Assembly: GCA_001771545.1 (NCBI GenBank)
Contig: MEUC01000022.1
Location: 49,850-83,487 of the forward strand
Source: a candidate division WOR-1 bacterium RIFOXYB2_FULL_42_35
Lineage (GTDB): Bacteria > Margulisbacteria > WOR-1 > O2-12-FULL-45-9
Length of the DNA stretch: 33,638 nucleotides
Reading direction: 5' to 3'
Under the pieces are notes generated by a model. It was given only the letters and a program-made list of their open reading frames with translations, searched no databases and was not told where the DNA came from. Both the position numbers and the translations under genes were made by a program. The number at the start of each line of letters is the position of its first letter. Position 1 is the stretch's first letter. Below are positions 17,985 through 26,981 of the stretch, piece by piece.

Positions 17985-18865
17985 AGCGCTGCTGCACCCA
18001 ACATCCCGGCCTTGGTTCCCAGCTTGGCTTTAACGATTTTAACAGAGCGGGCAGGGAGTTTAAGGGCGTAGTTTTTAAATTCTTGGCGAATAGGATTAAA
18101 TAACAATTCTCTCATATTAGACAGACCGCCGCCAATTACCACCATTTCCGGGTTAAAAATGTTTACCAGGTTGCCAATGCCGATAGCTAAATAATGAGCA
18201 ATTTCAGCAATCGCCGCTTGGGCCTTTTTGTCTCCCTGGCGTGCAGCCAACTCGGCCGAAAGTGCATCCATACCCAGGAGATTTTTTAATGCAGTTCCTG
18301 AGGCCATTGCTTCTAGACATCCGGTATTGCCACAGCCGCATTTAGCACCGTTAGGATCAATAATGACATGACCAAACTCACCGGCAGAGCCAATTGCTCC
18401 ATGATAGAGCTTTTTATCAATTATTATTCCGCCGCCAATACCGGTGGAAACAGTCATATAAATAAAATTATGGGCTTCTTTACCGGCGCCAAACCAGGCT
18501 TCTGCTAGGGCCGCGCAGTTGGCATCATTATCAACAAAAACATCGGTCTTAAACTCTTTTTCCAGGATCTCTTTTAAATGGACTTTGTTCCAGCCGGGGA
18601 GATTTGGAGCGTCAATCACAATCCCTTTTTCGAACAAAATCGGGCCAGGCGCGCCAATGCCAATGGCTTTAAGCTTAACTTTACGGCTTTGCATCAGCAT
18701 GTGAATGGCCTTTTTTATGTTATGAATAACCTGTTTTTTCCCTTTTTTGGCTTCGGTGGGGATATTGACATCCATCAAGATTTTACCGGAAGGGGAGGTT
18801 AAAACACCGGCAATTTTTGTGCCCCCAAGGTCAATTCCTACAACCATTTCAATGCCTGTCATCAT
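17975..18865 (-). CDS. ROK-family sugar kinase, probably glucokinase
   Basis: About 296 residues, taken from the ATG at 18865 (a second ATG follows at once; the frame also extends upstream to 18895, but the -10 box lies inside that extension). ATP loop GIDLGGTKIAGV; DNDANCAALAEAWFG with the catalytic Asp; STGIGGGIIID; GEFGHVIID; and the ROK zinc motif CGCGNTGCLE, all intact. This fits a cytoplasmic glucokinase of the ROK type phosphorylating a hexose with ATP; the exact sugar cannot be read from sequence. It is first gene of an operon with hisH and hisA, overlapping hisH by 10 bases. It has no Shine-Dalgarno site and a promoter only 9 bases upstream, consistent with a leaderless mRNA. Confidence 0.9.
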   Translation of the reverse strand: MMTGIEMVVGIDLGGTKIAGVLTSPSGKILMDVNIPTEAKKGKKQVIHNIKKAIHMLMQSRKVKLKAIGIGAPGPILFEKGIVIDAPNLPGWNKVHLKEILEKEFKTDVFVDNDANCAALAEAWFGAGKEAHNFIYMTVSTGIGGGIIIDKKLYHGAIGSAGEFGHVIIDPNGAKCGCGNTGCLEAMASGTALKNLLGMDALSAELAARQGDKKAQAAIAEIAHYLAIGIGNLVNIFNPEMVVIGGGLSNMRELLFNPIRQEFKNYALKLPARSVKIVKAKLGTKAGMLGAAALCL

Positions 18866-18874
18866 ATTAATAAA

Positions 18875-18883
18875 ATTATAACA
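18875..18883 (-). promoter_or_regulatory. Extended -10 promoter of the ROK-hisH-hisA operon
   Basis: Reads TGTTATAAT on the minus strand, 9 bases before the first ATG. No clear -35 box and no ribosome-binding site follow. Initiation would fall within a few bases of the start codon. Confidence 0.55.
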
Positions 18884-18899
18884 TATAAAGAACATCAGT

Positions 18900-19026
18900 A
18901 CATCAGATCGATTATCAGGACAAGAATATCAGGATATTAGATAACCAGAAAATCAGATAATAATTTTCTGCTACTCTGTTATTCTGTTTTTCTGATACTC
19001 CAGTTCTGATATTCTAATATTCTGAT
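18900..19026 (+). repeat. Quasi-palindromic low-complexity island between ROK operon and groES
   Basis: Left side is built of ATCAG/ATATCAGGATATTAG words and right side of their complements (TTCTGATATTCTAATATTCTGAT), turning around near 18963. It fills most of the divergent spacer between the ROK and groES promoters and has no reading frame of note. Confidence 0.65.
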
Positions 19027-19067
19027 GGTCCAACTTTTCTTCCCCTTTTCTTCCCCTTTTCTTCCCC

Positions 19068-19097
19068 TTGACATCTTTCTGCCACCCATGCTATTAT
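19068..19097 (+). promoter_or_regulatory. groESL promoter
   Basis: TTGACA (19068-19073), 18 bases, TATTAT (19092-19097). The -10 box abuts the CIRCE operator, so HrcA binding would block initiation. Confidence 0.8.
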
Positions 19098-19123
19098 TAG
19101 CACTCGAGTTTGGTGAGTGCTAA
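19097..19123 (+). promoter_or_regulatory. CIRCE operator (HrcA binding site)
   Basis: TTAGCACTC (19097-19105), nine bases, GAGTGCTAA (19115-19123): a perfect match to the CIRCE inverted repeat. The operon is therefore expected to be repressed by HrcA and induced by heat or protein-folding stress. hrcA is not in the window. Confidence 0.97.
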
Positions 19124-19151
19124 TTAATTAATTTAGGAGGTGAGTTGTAAA

Positions 19152-19448
19152 ATGCCAGGAAAGAAGTTGAACCCCATTGGTGATCGTGTAGTCGTTAAAC
19201 CGGAACCGGAAGAACTAAAGACCAAGTCAGGGATCGTGCTCCCGGATTCAGCCAAAGAAAAACCCCAAGAAGGAACAGTTATTGCTGTTGGATCAGGCCG
19301 AGTTTTGGATAACGGGCAAAAGATTCCGGTCGAAGTTAAAATCGGTGATAAGGTTATTTATAGTAAATACGGTGGCACAGAAATTAAAATTGAAAAAGAA
19401 GACTATATTATCTTATCAGAACGAGACATTCTCGCTATCAAATCATAA
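19152..19448 (+). CDS. groES: Co-chaperonin GroES
   Basis: 98 residues from the ATG at 19152, with AGGAGG at 19135-19140; the upstream in-frame GTG at 19140 overlaps that site and is rejected. The N-terminus [16 protein letters not shown], the mobile loop [19 protein letters not shown], and [20 protein letters not shown] are typical GroES. It caps the GroEL chamber during ATP-driven folding. First gene of the CIRCE-controlled operon, 22 bases before groEL. Confidence 0.97.
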   Translation: MPGKKLNPIGDRVVVKPEPEELKTKSGIVLPDSAKEKPQEGTVIAVGSGRVLDNGQKIPVEVKIGDKVIYSKYGGTEIKIEKEDYIILSERDILAIKS

Positions 19449-19464
19449 TTAAAAAGGAAGGTGA

Positions 19465-21129
<1,665 letters not shown>

Positions 21130-21136
21130 TCCTTTG

Positions 21137-21153
21137 TCCGCCTTAGGCGGACT
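21137..21153 (+). other. Palindromic hairpin after groEL
   Basis: GTCCGCCTTAGGCGGAC is a perfect inverted repeat 7 bases after the groEL stop with no T-tract. Possible mRNA 3'-end stabiliser upstream of the true terminator. Confidence 0.5.
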
Positions 21154-21176
21154 TCGGACTAAACAGTCTGTTGCAA

Positions 21177-21208
21177 GGGGTTCTGGCGTCAGTCAGGACC
21201 CCTTTTTT
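21177..21208 (+). terminator. groESL operon terminator
   Basis: GGGGTTCTG (21177-21185) pairs with CAGGACCCC over a loop of 8, followed by six T. Confidence 0.85.
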
Positions 21209-21209
21209 A

Positions 21210-21218
21210 TGATATAAT
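21210..21218 (+). promoter_or_regulatory. Extended -10 promoter of the NHL lipoprotein gene
   Basis: TGATATAAT, 8 bases before the ATG at 21227 and directly after the groEL terminator. No ribosome-binding site; a leaderless transcript is likely. Confidence 0.55.
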
Positions 21219-21226
21219 TAATGCAT

Positions 21227-22150
21227 ATGAGTAAATATTATTGGTTAATAGGGATATTGTTAAGTGCTTTTTTGGTGGTTAGTTGTGGGAAGGTGGTACC
21301 AACAACTACTAGCACTACAACTACTCTTGCTTCAAGGGCGTCAACCTTTGGATCGGGTTTTTTAGCTGATCCAACAGATGTTGTTGTAGACAGTTCTGGT
21401 AACATATTTGTTGCAAACATAGCGAATGATACAATTTCAAAATTTGATAGCAGCTTTACATTTGTAGCTACTATTGGGGCCACAGGAACTGGAGATGGGG
21501 AGTTCAGGTATCCTTTTTCAATAGCCTTAGATAGTAATGATAACCTATATGTAGCAGATTTTAATAATAATCGTGCCCAAAAATTTACCTACGCTAATGG
21601 GCAATACTCTTTTGCTTTTAAATTTTCCACAGTTCCTCGTGGCATTGTGGTTGATACTAGTGGGAATATCTATGTTTCTGCTAGTTCAGGTCTCGTTAAG
21701 TACGATAATACAGGGACTTTTCTCTCATTCTTGGCTACCCTCGGAGCAGGCTCTGGTGAGGTCAATAACCCTTATGGTTTAGCTAGGGACAGCTCAAATA
21801 ATATTTATGTGGCTGAAGTTAACAACAACCGTATCCAAAAATTCTCTGCCGGCGGAACCTCCCTCTGGACTTTAGGTTCTTTGGGCACAGGGGAGTCTCA
21901 ATTTCATTGGCCTAACGATGTTGCCGTTGATAGTGATGGCAATATTTACGTTACTGACAAAGGGAATAATCGCCTAGAAGTATTTGATTCGAGCGGTAAC
22001 TTTCTCTCGTCTCATGTTTCTTTCGAGGGGGTAGAGCAACCTCTTTTTTGGCCAATTGGAATTACAATTGATCAGAATAATAATATTTATATTGCAGAAA
22101 CTGGCCGAGATAGGATTGTTGTTGTTCCCCGCAGCTTAATAATTCCCTAA
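21227..22150 (+). CDS. NHL-repeat beta-propeller lipoprotein
   Basis: 307 residues from the ATG at 21227 (an in-frame ATG two codons earlier is also possible). The N-terminus LIGILLSAFLVVSCGK has a signal-peptidase II lipobox ending in Cys, followed by a Thr-rich linker. The body is about six NHL blades with repeats such as DPTDVVVDSSGNIFVAN, FSIALDSNDNLYVADFNNNR, YGLARDSSNNIYVAEVNNNR and NDVAVDSDGNIYVTDKGNNR. NHL propellers are ligand- or protein-binding scaffolds, so a surface or periplasmic binding role is inferred; no catalytic residues are recognised. It stands alone between the groEL terminator and the nusA promoter. Confidence 0.85.
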   Translation: MSKYYWLIGILLSAFLVVSCGKVVPTTTSTTTTLASRASTFGSGFLADPTDVVVDSSGNIFVANIANDTISKFDSSFTFVATIGATGTGDGEFRYPFSIALDSNDNLYVADFNNNRAQKFTYANGQYSFAFKFSTVPRGIVVDTSGNIYVSASSGLVKYDNTGTFLSFLATLGAGSGEVNNPYGLARDSSNNIYVAEVNNNRIQKFSAGGTSLWTLGSLGTGESQFHWPNDVAVDSDGNIYVTDKGNNRLEVFDSSGNFLSSHVSFEGVEQPLFWPIGITIDQNNNIYIAETGRDRIVVVPRSLIIP

Positions 22151-22176
22151 TATTCTGGCATATATAACTCAAATAT

Positions 22177-22205
22177 TTGACAGCCTGGTACTGGGTTGCT
22201 ATAAT
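22177..22205 (+). promoter_or_regulatory. Consensus promoter of the nusA-infB operon
   Basis: TTGACA (22177-22182), 17 bases, TATAAT (22200-22205): identical to the vegetative sigma consensus. Start expected near 22212, giving a leader of about 116 bases to nusA. Confidence 0.85.
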
Positions 22206-22215
22206 AAAAGATGAA

Positions 22216-22245
22216 AAAAGTGGGACGCCTGTTCCACTTTTCGTT
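22216..22245 (+). terminator. Hairpin at the 5' end of the nusA leader (terminator or attenuator)
   Basis: AAAGTGGGA-CGCCTG-TTCCACTTT is a 9-10-bp stem followed by CGTTTT. It begins only a few bases after the predicted start site. It may end the upstream lipoprotein transcript, attenuate the nusA operon, or protect the mRNA 5' end. Confidence 0.5.
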
Positions 22246-22327
22246 TTAAAAGGGACTTTGATAGGCACAGATCAGTATCTTTGACTTTGCTGTAAACAGC
22301 ATTGTTCAGGGCAGGGAGGTTTTTAGC

Positions 22328-23515
22328 TTGAAGATCGATAATTTTGAGGCAATGCTGGAAGAGATTGGCAGGGATCGTGGCATTAAGAAAGAAGCCCTAC
22401 TGGAAGCTATTAAAGCCGCCATGCTTTCCGCGGCTAAAAAGCACTTAAAAGAACCGGAAGAAGAGCTTGAGGCTAGGCTTACTAGTGCTGGTGAAGCAAA
22501 GATAATCCACAAAGTTGGAGATAAAGAAAAGGATGTTACCCCTAAGGATTTTGGCCGCCTGGCTGCCCAAACCGCCAAGCAGGTTATTATTCAACGCATC
22601 CGCGAGGCGGAAAAAGAAAAAATCTTTGATGAGTTTAATGCCAAACAAGGGGAAATTATTACAGGCATAGTTCAGCGTAGGGAGTACGGTGGTTATTTAG
22701 TTAATCTTGGAAAAATTGAAACTGTCTTAGCAGTAAGCGAACAAATTCCCGGTGAAACTTTCTCGGAACGAGAAAGAATTAAGGTTTATGTTGTAGAAAC
22801 CAGAAAAACCCCCAAAGGACCATTTGTGGTCATCTCTCGTGCCCACTCCGGTTTAATCAAGAAGTTATTTGAAATGGAAATTCCGGAAATAAAAGAAGGA
22901 ATTTTAGAGATTAAAGCCATTGCCAGAGAACCTGGGAAACGGACGAAGATTGCCATTCACTCGAATGATGAAAAAATTGGAGCGGTAGGAACCTGTGTTG
23001 GTCATATGGGAGCTAGAATTCAAAATATAGTTAGGGAGCTTGGTCAGGAAAGAATCGACATTGTTGAGTGGCAGGAACAGCCGGAGAAATTTATTACTAA
23101 AGCTTTGAGTCCGGCTAAAGTCAGCAAAGTTGAACTTAATAAAGAGGAAAAATCGGCCAGAGTCTTCTTGCCGGAAAAGGATCTATCTTTGGCAATTGGC
23201 AAAGAGGGACAAAACGTTCGTTTAGCCGTAAAAATAACCGGCTGGAAAATTGACATTGTTTCCCTGGAAAAAGCTGATGAAATAGCTGCTGGTAAAAAAA
23301 CAGTTAAAAAATTGGACCGGCTGGAAGAAGCCAAACAGAAGATTGCCAAAATAGAAGCAGCTGGAGCGAAAGAAAAAATTAAGGTTCATGAAAAAGCCAA
23401 AGAGATGGGGATTTCTAGTAAGGAATTAATTGAAAAGCTTAAAGGCTTAGGCTTTGAGGTTAAAGTTGCTACCAGTGTTATCCCTGAAGAAGCCTTGGAC
23501 AAACTTAAGGAGTAA
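22328..23515 (+). CDS. nusA: Transcription termination/antitermination factor NusA with extra C-terminal IF2_N-like domain
   Basis: 395 residues starting at TTG, with AGGGAGG at 22313-22319. The N-terminal RNA-polymerase-binding domain spans ~1-105. An S1 domain (about 107-175) contains GEIITGIVQRREYGGYLVNL. KH domains follow; GTCVGHMGARIQNIVRELG and LAIGKEGQNVRLAVKITGW are the GxxG RNA-binding loops. The last ~50 residues (IKVHEKAKEMGISSKELIEK onward) look like an initiation factor 2 N-terminal domain, not the acidic repeats of E. coli NusA. First gene of nusA-infB-rbfA-nrnA-truB, after a consensus promoter. The stop is one base before the infB ATG. Confidence 0.95.
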   Translation: MKIDNFEAMLEEIGRDRGIKKEALLEAIKAAMLSAAKKHLKEPEEELEARLTSAGEAKIIHKVGDKEKDVTPKDFGRLAAQTAKQVIIQRIREAEKEKIFDEFNAKQGEIITGIVQRREYGGYLVNLGKIETVLAVSEQIPGETFSERERIKVYVVETRKTPKGPFVVISRAHSGLIKKLFEMEIPEIKEGILEIKAIAREPGKRTKIAIHSNDEKIGAVGTCVGHMGARIQNIVRELGQERIDIVEWQEQPEKFITKALSPAKVSKVELNKEEKSARVFLPEKDLSLAIGKEGQNVRLAVKITGWKIDIVSLEKADEIAAGKKTVKKLDRLEEAKQKIAKIEAAGAKEKIKVHEKAKEMGISSKELIEKLKGLGFEVKVATSVIPEEALDKLKE

Positions 23516-23516
23516 A

Positions 23517-25529
23517 ATGGCAAGAATTAAAGTTGGTGATCTGGCTAAAGATTTAGAAATAAGCACTAAAGAACTGATTAAGGTTTTAAAGGATCTTGGG
23601 GTGGACGTTAAAACCTCGGCCTCTTCAATAGATGAGGAGTCTGCTAAGGTTGTCAAAGAGATGCTCAAGCCAGTTGCATCTGAGGCGGAAGCTGAAGAGG
23701 CGGCTGTTGTTGCCAAGGTTGAAGAGTCTGTTGCTGAAGAGAAAGAACCAGACCTAATAGAAGAGCCTGTGGAAACAGAGCAAGGTCCGGTGCTTAAAAC
23801 GGAAGATACCAGTGTTAAGGACTTGGCGGAAATAATCGAGGTTAGGGTTTCTGATGTAATCAAAGAATTAATGAAAAAAGGGATTATGGCTACGATTAAT
23901 CAGCGCATCTCTGCTGATATAGCCAAGGAAATTGCTGCCAATCTTGAGCGGCAATTAATTATCAAAAAGCCGCAAGCTGCTGCTACAAAAACCGGCTCTG
24001 CTACTGTAGCCGGAAAAAATCTTTTGCTTCGTTCACCAGTGGTGACGATTATGGGACACGTTGATCATGGAAAAACCAAGCTTCTGGACGCGATTAGAAA
24101 AACCAGAGTTGCGGAGGGGGAGGCCGGGGGAATTACTCAGCATATTGGGGCCTATCAGGTTACTGTTCAGGGTCAAAAAGTTACCTTTCTAGACACCCCC
24201 GGTCACGAAGCTTTTACTAATTTACGAGCCAGAGGAGCGAAGGTCACTGATATTGCTATTCTTGTAGTAGCTGCTGATGACGGTGTTAAGCCGCAAACAA
24301 TTGAAGCCATCGATCATGCTAAAGCTGCAGGGGTGCCAATAATTGTAGCTATTAACAAAATTGATAAACCAGGCGCAAATCCAGACAGGGTAAAACAACA
24401 GCTTTCTGATCTAGGCTTAATGCCGGAAGAGTGGGGCGGCAAAACCGTCACAGTTGCTACTTCAGCTATTAAGGGTAATGGTATTAATGATTTATTGGAA
24501 ATGATTCTCTTGGTTGCCGAAGTTTTGGAGCTTAAAGCTGATCCAGGGGTGCCGGCGGAAGCCGTGGTAATTGAATCAAGGCTGGATAAAGGCCGCGGAC
24601 CGGTTGCTTCACTTTTAATTAAAAATGGGACTCTGACTATTGGTGATGTTTTTACTCTAGGGATTACCTCTGGAAAAGTTAGAGCGTTATTTACTGACCG
24701 TGGAGCACGCATGCACAAGGCTGGGCCATCAACCCCGGTTGAACTGCTTGGTTGCGTTGAGGTGCCTACTGCCGGAGATATTCTTCATGTTGTTGGCTCA
24801 GAAAAAGAAGCCCGTGAATCCGCAGAGCAACAAAGGATGTTAATACAGACTCAATCTTCCAAACGTAATGTTTTATCTCTCGAAGACTTTTCCAGGTTTG
24901 TCAAAGAGGGGGAAAAGAAAGATTTAACTCTAGTCATTAAAGCTGATGTGCAAGGCTCTCTTGATGCGATTACTCAATCCTTGAAAAATTTGGCGGTGGG
25001 TAATATTCGTGTCAATATCATTCACGAAGGAGTTGGCTCGATTACGGAATCGGATATTATGTTGGCCAAAGCTTCTGGTGCGATTATCCTTGGTTTTCAT
25101 ATTGGTTGTGCCGGTAATGCCGAAGCTTTAGGATCAGATGAAGGCGTTGAGATTCGCACTTATACAATTATTTATAAAATGATCGACGATATCAAGTTAG
25201 CCATGGAAGGGATGCTTGAGCCGGAATATGAGGAAGTGGTTATTGGCCATGCTGAAGTAAGGAGCTTGTTTAAATTTTCCAAGGTTGGCATAATTGCCGG
25301 CTCTTTTGTCCTTGATGGTAAGATGCAGCGCGGTTGTAAAATTAGAATTTTTCGGGACAAAGAGCAGGTTTATGAGGGTAAACTAGAATCTTTAAAGCGT
25401 TTTAAAGATGATGTTAAAGCTGTGGAACAAAACTTTGAGTGTGGTATTGCCATTGCCGGTTACACCGATTTTAAAGTTGGTGACAGGGTTGAGGCCTTTG
25501 AAATAAGAGAGAAGGCCAGGGTAAAATGA
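23517..25529 (+). CDS. infB: Translation initiation factor IF-2
   Basis: 670 residues from the ATG at 23517, one base after the nusA stop with AAGGAG inside nusA; a frame extension to 23454 is rejected because it overlaps nusA and lacks IF-2 similarity. Two IF2_N-like modules (residues ~1-52 and ~110-165) precede the GTPase domain. G1 GHVDHGKT is at ~180-187, then GGITQHIGAY, G3 DTPGHEAFT and G4 NKIDKPGAN. The C-terminal domains include the initiator-tRNA binding region (YEGKLESLKRFKDDVKAVEQ). IF-2 brings fMet-tRNA to the 30S subunit and promotes subunit joining. Its last four bases overlap rbfA (ATGA). Confidence 0.97.
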   Translation: MARIKVGDLAKDLEISTKELIKVLKDLGVDVKTSASSIDEESAKVVKEMLKPVASEAEAEEAAVVAKVEESVAEEKEPDLIEEPVETEQGPVLKTEDTSVKDLAEIIEVRVSDVIKELMKKGIMATINQRISADIAKEIAANLERQLIIKKPQAAATKTGSATVAGKNLLLRSPVVTIMGHVDHGKTKLLDAIRKTRVAEGEAGGITQHIGAYQVTVQGQKVTFLDTPGHEAFTNLRARGAKVTDIAILVVAADDGVKPQTIEAIDHAKAAGVPIIVAINKIDKPGANPDRVKQQLSDLGLMPEEWGGKTVTVATSAIKGNGINDLLEMILLVAEVLELKADPGVPAEAVVIESRLDKGRGPVASLLIKNGTLTIGDVFTLGITSGKVRALFTDRGARMHKAGPSTPVELLGCVEVPTAGDILHVVGSEKEARESAEQQRMLIQTQSSKRNVLSLEDFSRFVKEGEKKDLTLVIKADVQGSLDAITQSLKNLAVGNIRVNIIHEGVGSITESDIMLAKASGAIILGFHIGCAGNAEALGSDEGVEIRTYTIIYKMIDDIKLAMEGMLEPEYEEVVIGHAEVRSLFKFSKVGIIAGSFVLDGKMQRGCKIRIFRDKEQVYEGKLESLKRFKDDVKAVEQNFECGIAIAGYTDFKVGDRVEAFEIREKARVK

Positions 25530-25915
25530 GCAGGGCAGAGCGTGTAGCCGCACTTATTAGGGAAGAAGTTAGTAAGATTATTCTCCAGGATGTTTCCGAT
25601 CCCCGCATCGGTTTTATCAGTGTTACCGGGGTTGATGTTTCTCCCGATTTAAAAAATGCCAGTATCTACATTAGTGTTTTTGGTGATGAAGAAAAGAAGC
25701 AAGAAGCTATGGCCGGTTTGTCTTCTGCGACAAGTTTTGTGCGGGGTAAGTTGGGGAACATGTTACAGTTGAGGTCTGTGCCGGAGATTCGTTTTGTCAG
25801 AGACGATTCACTTGAGCGTGGTGGTCGGATCTTAGGGATTCTTTCCCAACTGGATAAAAGTGATGACAAACAAGAAACTATTCGAGACAATAAAGAAAAA
25901 CCTGAAAAAAGCTGA
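25526..25915 (+). CDS. rbfA: Ribosome-binding factor A
   Basis: 129 residues. KH-like small-subunit maturation factor acting on the 5' end of 16S rRNA. Typical N-terminus RAERVAALIREEVSKIILQD, then DPRIGFISVTGVDVSPDLKNA and RSVPEIRFVRDDSLERG. The start overlaps infB by four bases (ATGA), and the 3' end overlaps the following nrnA gene by 53 bases, a deep overlap in the nusA operon. Confidence 0.95.
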   Translation: MSRAERVAALIREEVSKIILQDVSDPRIGFISVTGVDVSPDLKNASIYISVFGDEEKKQEAMAGLSSATSFVRGKLGNMLQLRSVPEIRFVRDDSLERGGRILGILSQLDKSDDKQETIRDNKEKPEKS

Positions 25916-26831
25916 TAATGCCATTGTGGCGGTTCATGTTGACCCTGATGGAGATACCATTGGTTCAGCCTTGACCATGGCGATGGTCCTGGAAAGTTTT
26001 GGAGTTGCCACCACTATTTATTCTGAAGATGGCATCCCGGAGATATATCATTTTCTGCCTTTAGCAGAAAAGGTAGTTAATAAGATTGCTTATAAGGTTC
26101 ACTTTGACTTAGCGATTGCTCTTGATGCCTCAGATATTTCACGGGTCGGCGAAAAAATTAACCTGCGAGAAGTTGCTTCCTTTTTGATTAATATTGATCA
26201 CCATCCGGACAACACTAATTATGCTGACATCAACTATGTGGAAAAGCGTTCTTCTACGGCCGAATGTCTTTACCAGCTTTGCAAATACTTGAAGATCAAG
26301 ATTAATAAAGAGATGGCAGCTTGTTTATATACTGCGCTGATTACCGATACCGGGAACTTTCGTTATGAAAACACTTCTGTGGACACTTTTTTAATGGCGG
26401 CTGATTTACTGCGGGCTGGACTTAATACTCATGAGATTACCACTAATATTTACGATACCAGGAGTATTCCTTCTCTTCGAATAGCTGCTCGGGCATTATC
26501 TCAAATGGAGTTTTCTGCTGATCACAAAGTTGGCTGGACAGTTATTACCAAAAAGATGATGGCAGAAACCCGGGCTAAGGGGGAAGACTTAATTGGGATT
26601 GTCGATCAACTGCGTTCTGTTAAAGGGATTGAAGTAGCCATCCTTTTCCGGGAAGAGAAGGGGAAAGTGAAGCTAAATCTGCGCTCAAAACATGATGTTA
26701 ATGTTAGCACTATTGCCAGTCTTTTTGATGGTGGTGGTCACAATAAGGCTGCCGGGGCTATTATTGAGGGTAATGTTGAAGATGTTAAGAATAGAGTCTT
26801 GACCGAAGTCTTAAAGCATGTTCGAGTTTAA
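25863..26831 (+). CDS. nrnA: DHH-family bifunctional oligoribonuclease / PAP phosphatase (NrnA-like)
   Basis: 322 residues from the ATG at 25863 (a GTG lies one codon earlier). DHH phosphoesterase motifs are intact: HVDPDGDTIGSAL (metal site), ALDASD, the namesake DHH in NIDHHPDNTNYAD, TALITDTGNFRYENT, and the DHHA1 signature GGGHNKAAGA near the C-terminus. NrnA-type enzymes degrade 2-5-nt RNA fragments and hydrolyse 3'-phosphoadenosine 5'-phosphate. The position between rbfA and truB is the common one for this family. It begins inside rbfA, so translation is coupled. Confidence 0.92.
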   Translation: MTNKKLFETIKKNLKKADNAIVAVHVDPDGDTIGSALTMAMVLESFGVATTIYSEDGIPEIYHFLPLAEKVVNKIAYKVHFDLAIALDASDISRVGEKINLREVASFLINIDHHPDNTNYADINYVEKRSSTAECLYQLCKYLKIKINKEMAACLYTALITDTGNFRYENTSVDTFLMAADLLRAGLNTHEITTNIYDTRSIPSLRIAARALSQMEFSADHKVGWTVITKKMMAETRAKGEDLIGIVDQLRSVKGIEVAILFREEKGKVKLNLRSKHDVNVSTIASLFDGGGHNKAAGAIIEGNVEDVKNRVLTEVLKHVRV

Positions 26832-26977
26832 AAAGATCAAAAGTCAAAGATCAAAGTACAAAACAAATCTCAAGATCAAATATCCAAGTTTAAAGTTTCT
26901 TGTTTTGATCTTTGTTACTTGCTCTTTGAGCTTGTTTATAACCTTTGATCTTGGTTCTTGGAGCTTTGGATATTTAA
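26832..26977 (+). repeat. Quasi-palindromic low-complexity island between nrnA and truB
   Basis: Left half carries words such as AAAGATCAAAAGTCAAAGATC and AAATATCCAAG; right half carries complements such as TTTTGATCTTTG and CTTTGGATATTT. It interrupts an otherwise compact operon. The word AAAAGATCAAAA recurs inside truB. Confidence 0.65.
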
Positions 26978-26981
26978 TAAT

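Noticed and set aside
26958-26981. Upstream start for truB
   Set aside because: It lies in the repeat island and adds residues absent from the TruB family; the ATG at 26982 gives the standard N-terminus. A leaderless promoter was considered here, but no good extended -10 box is present.
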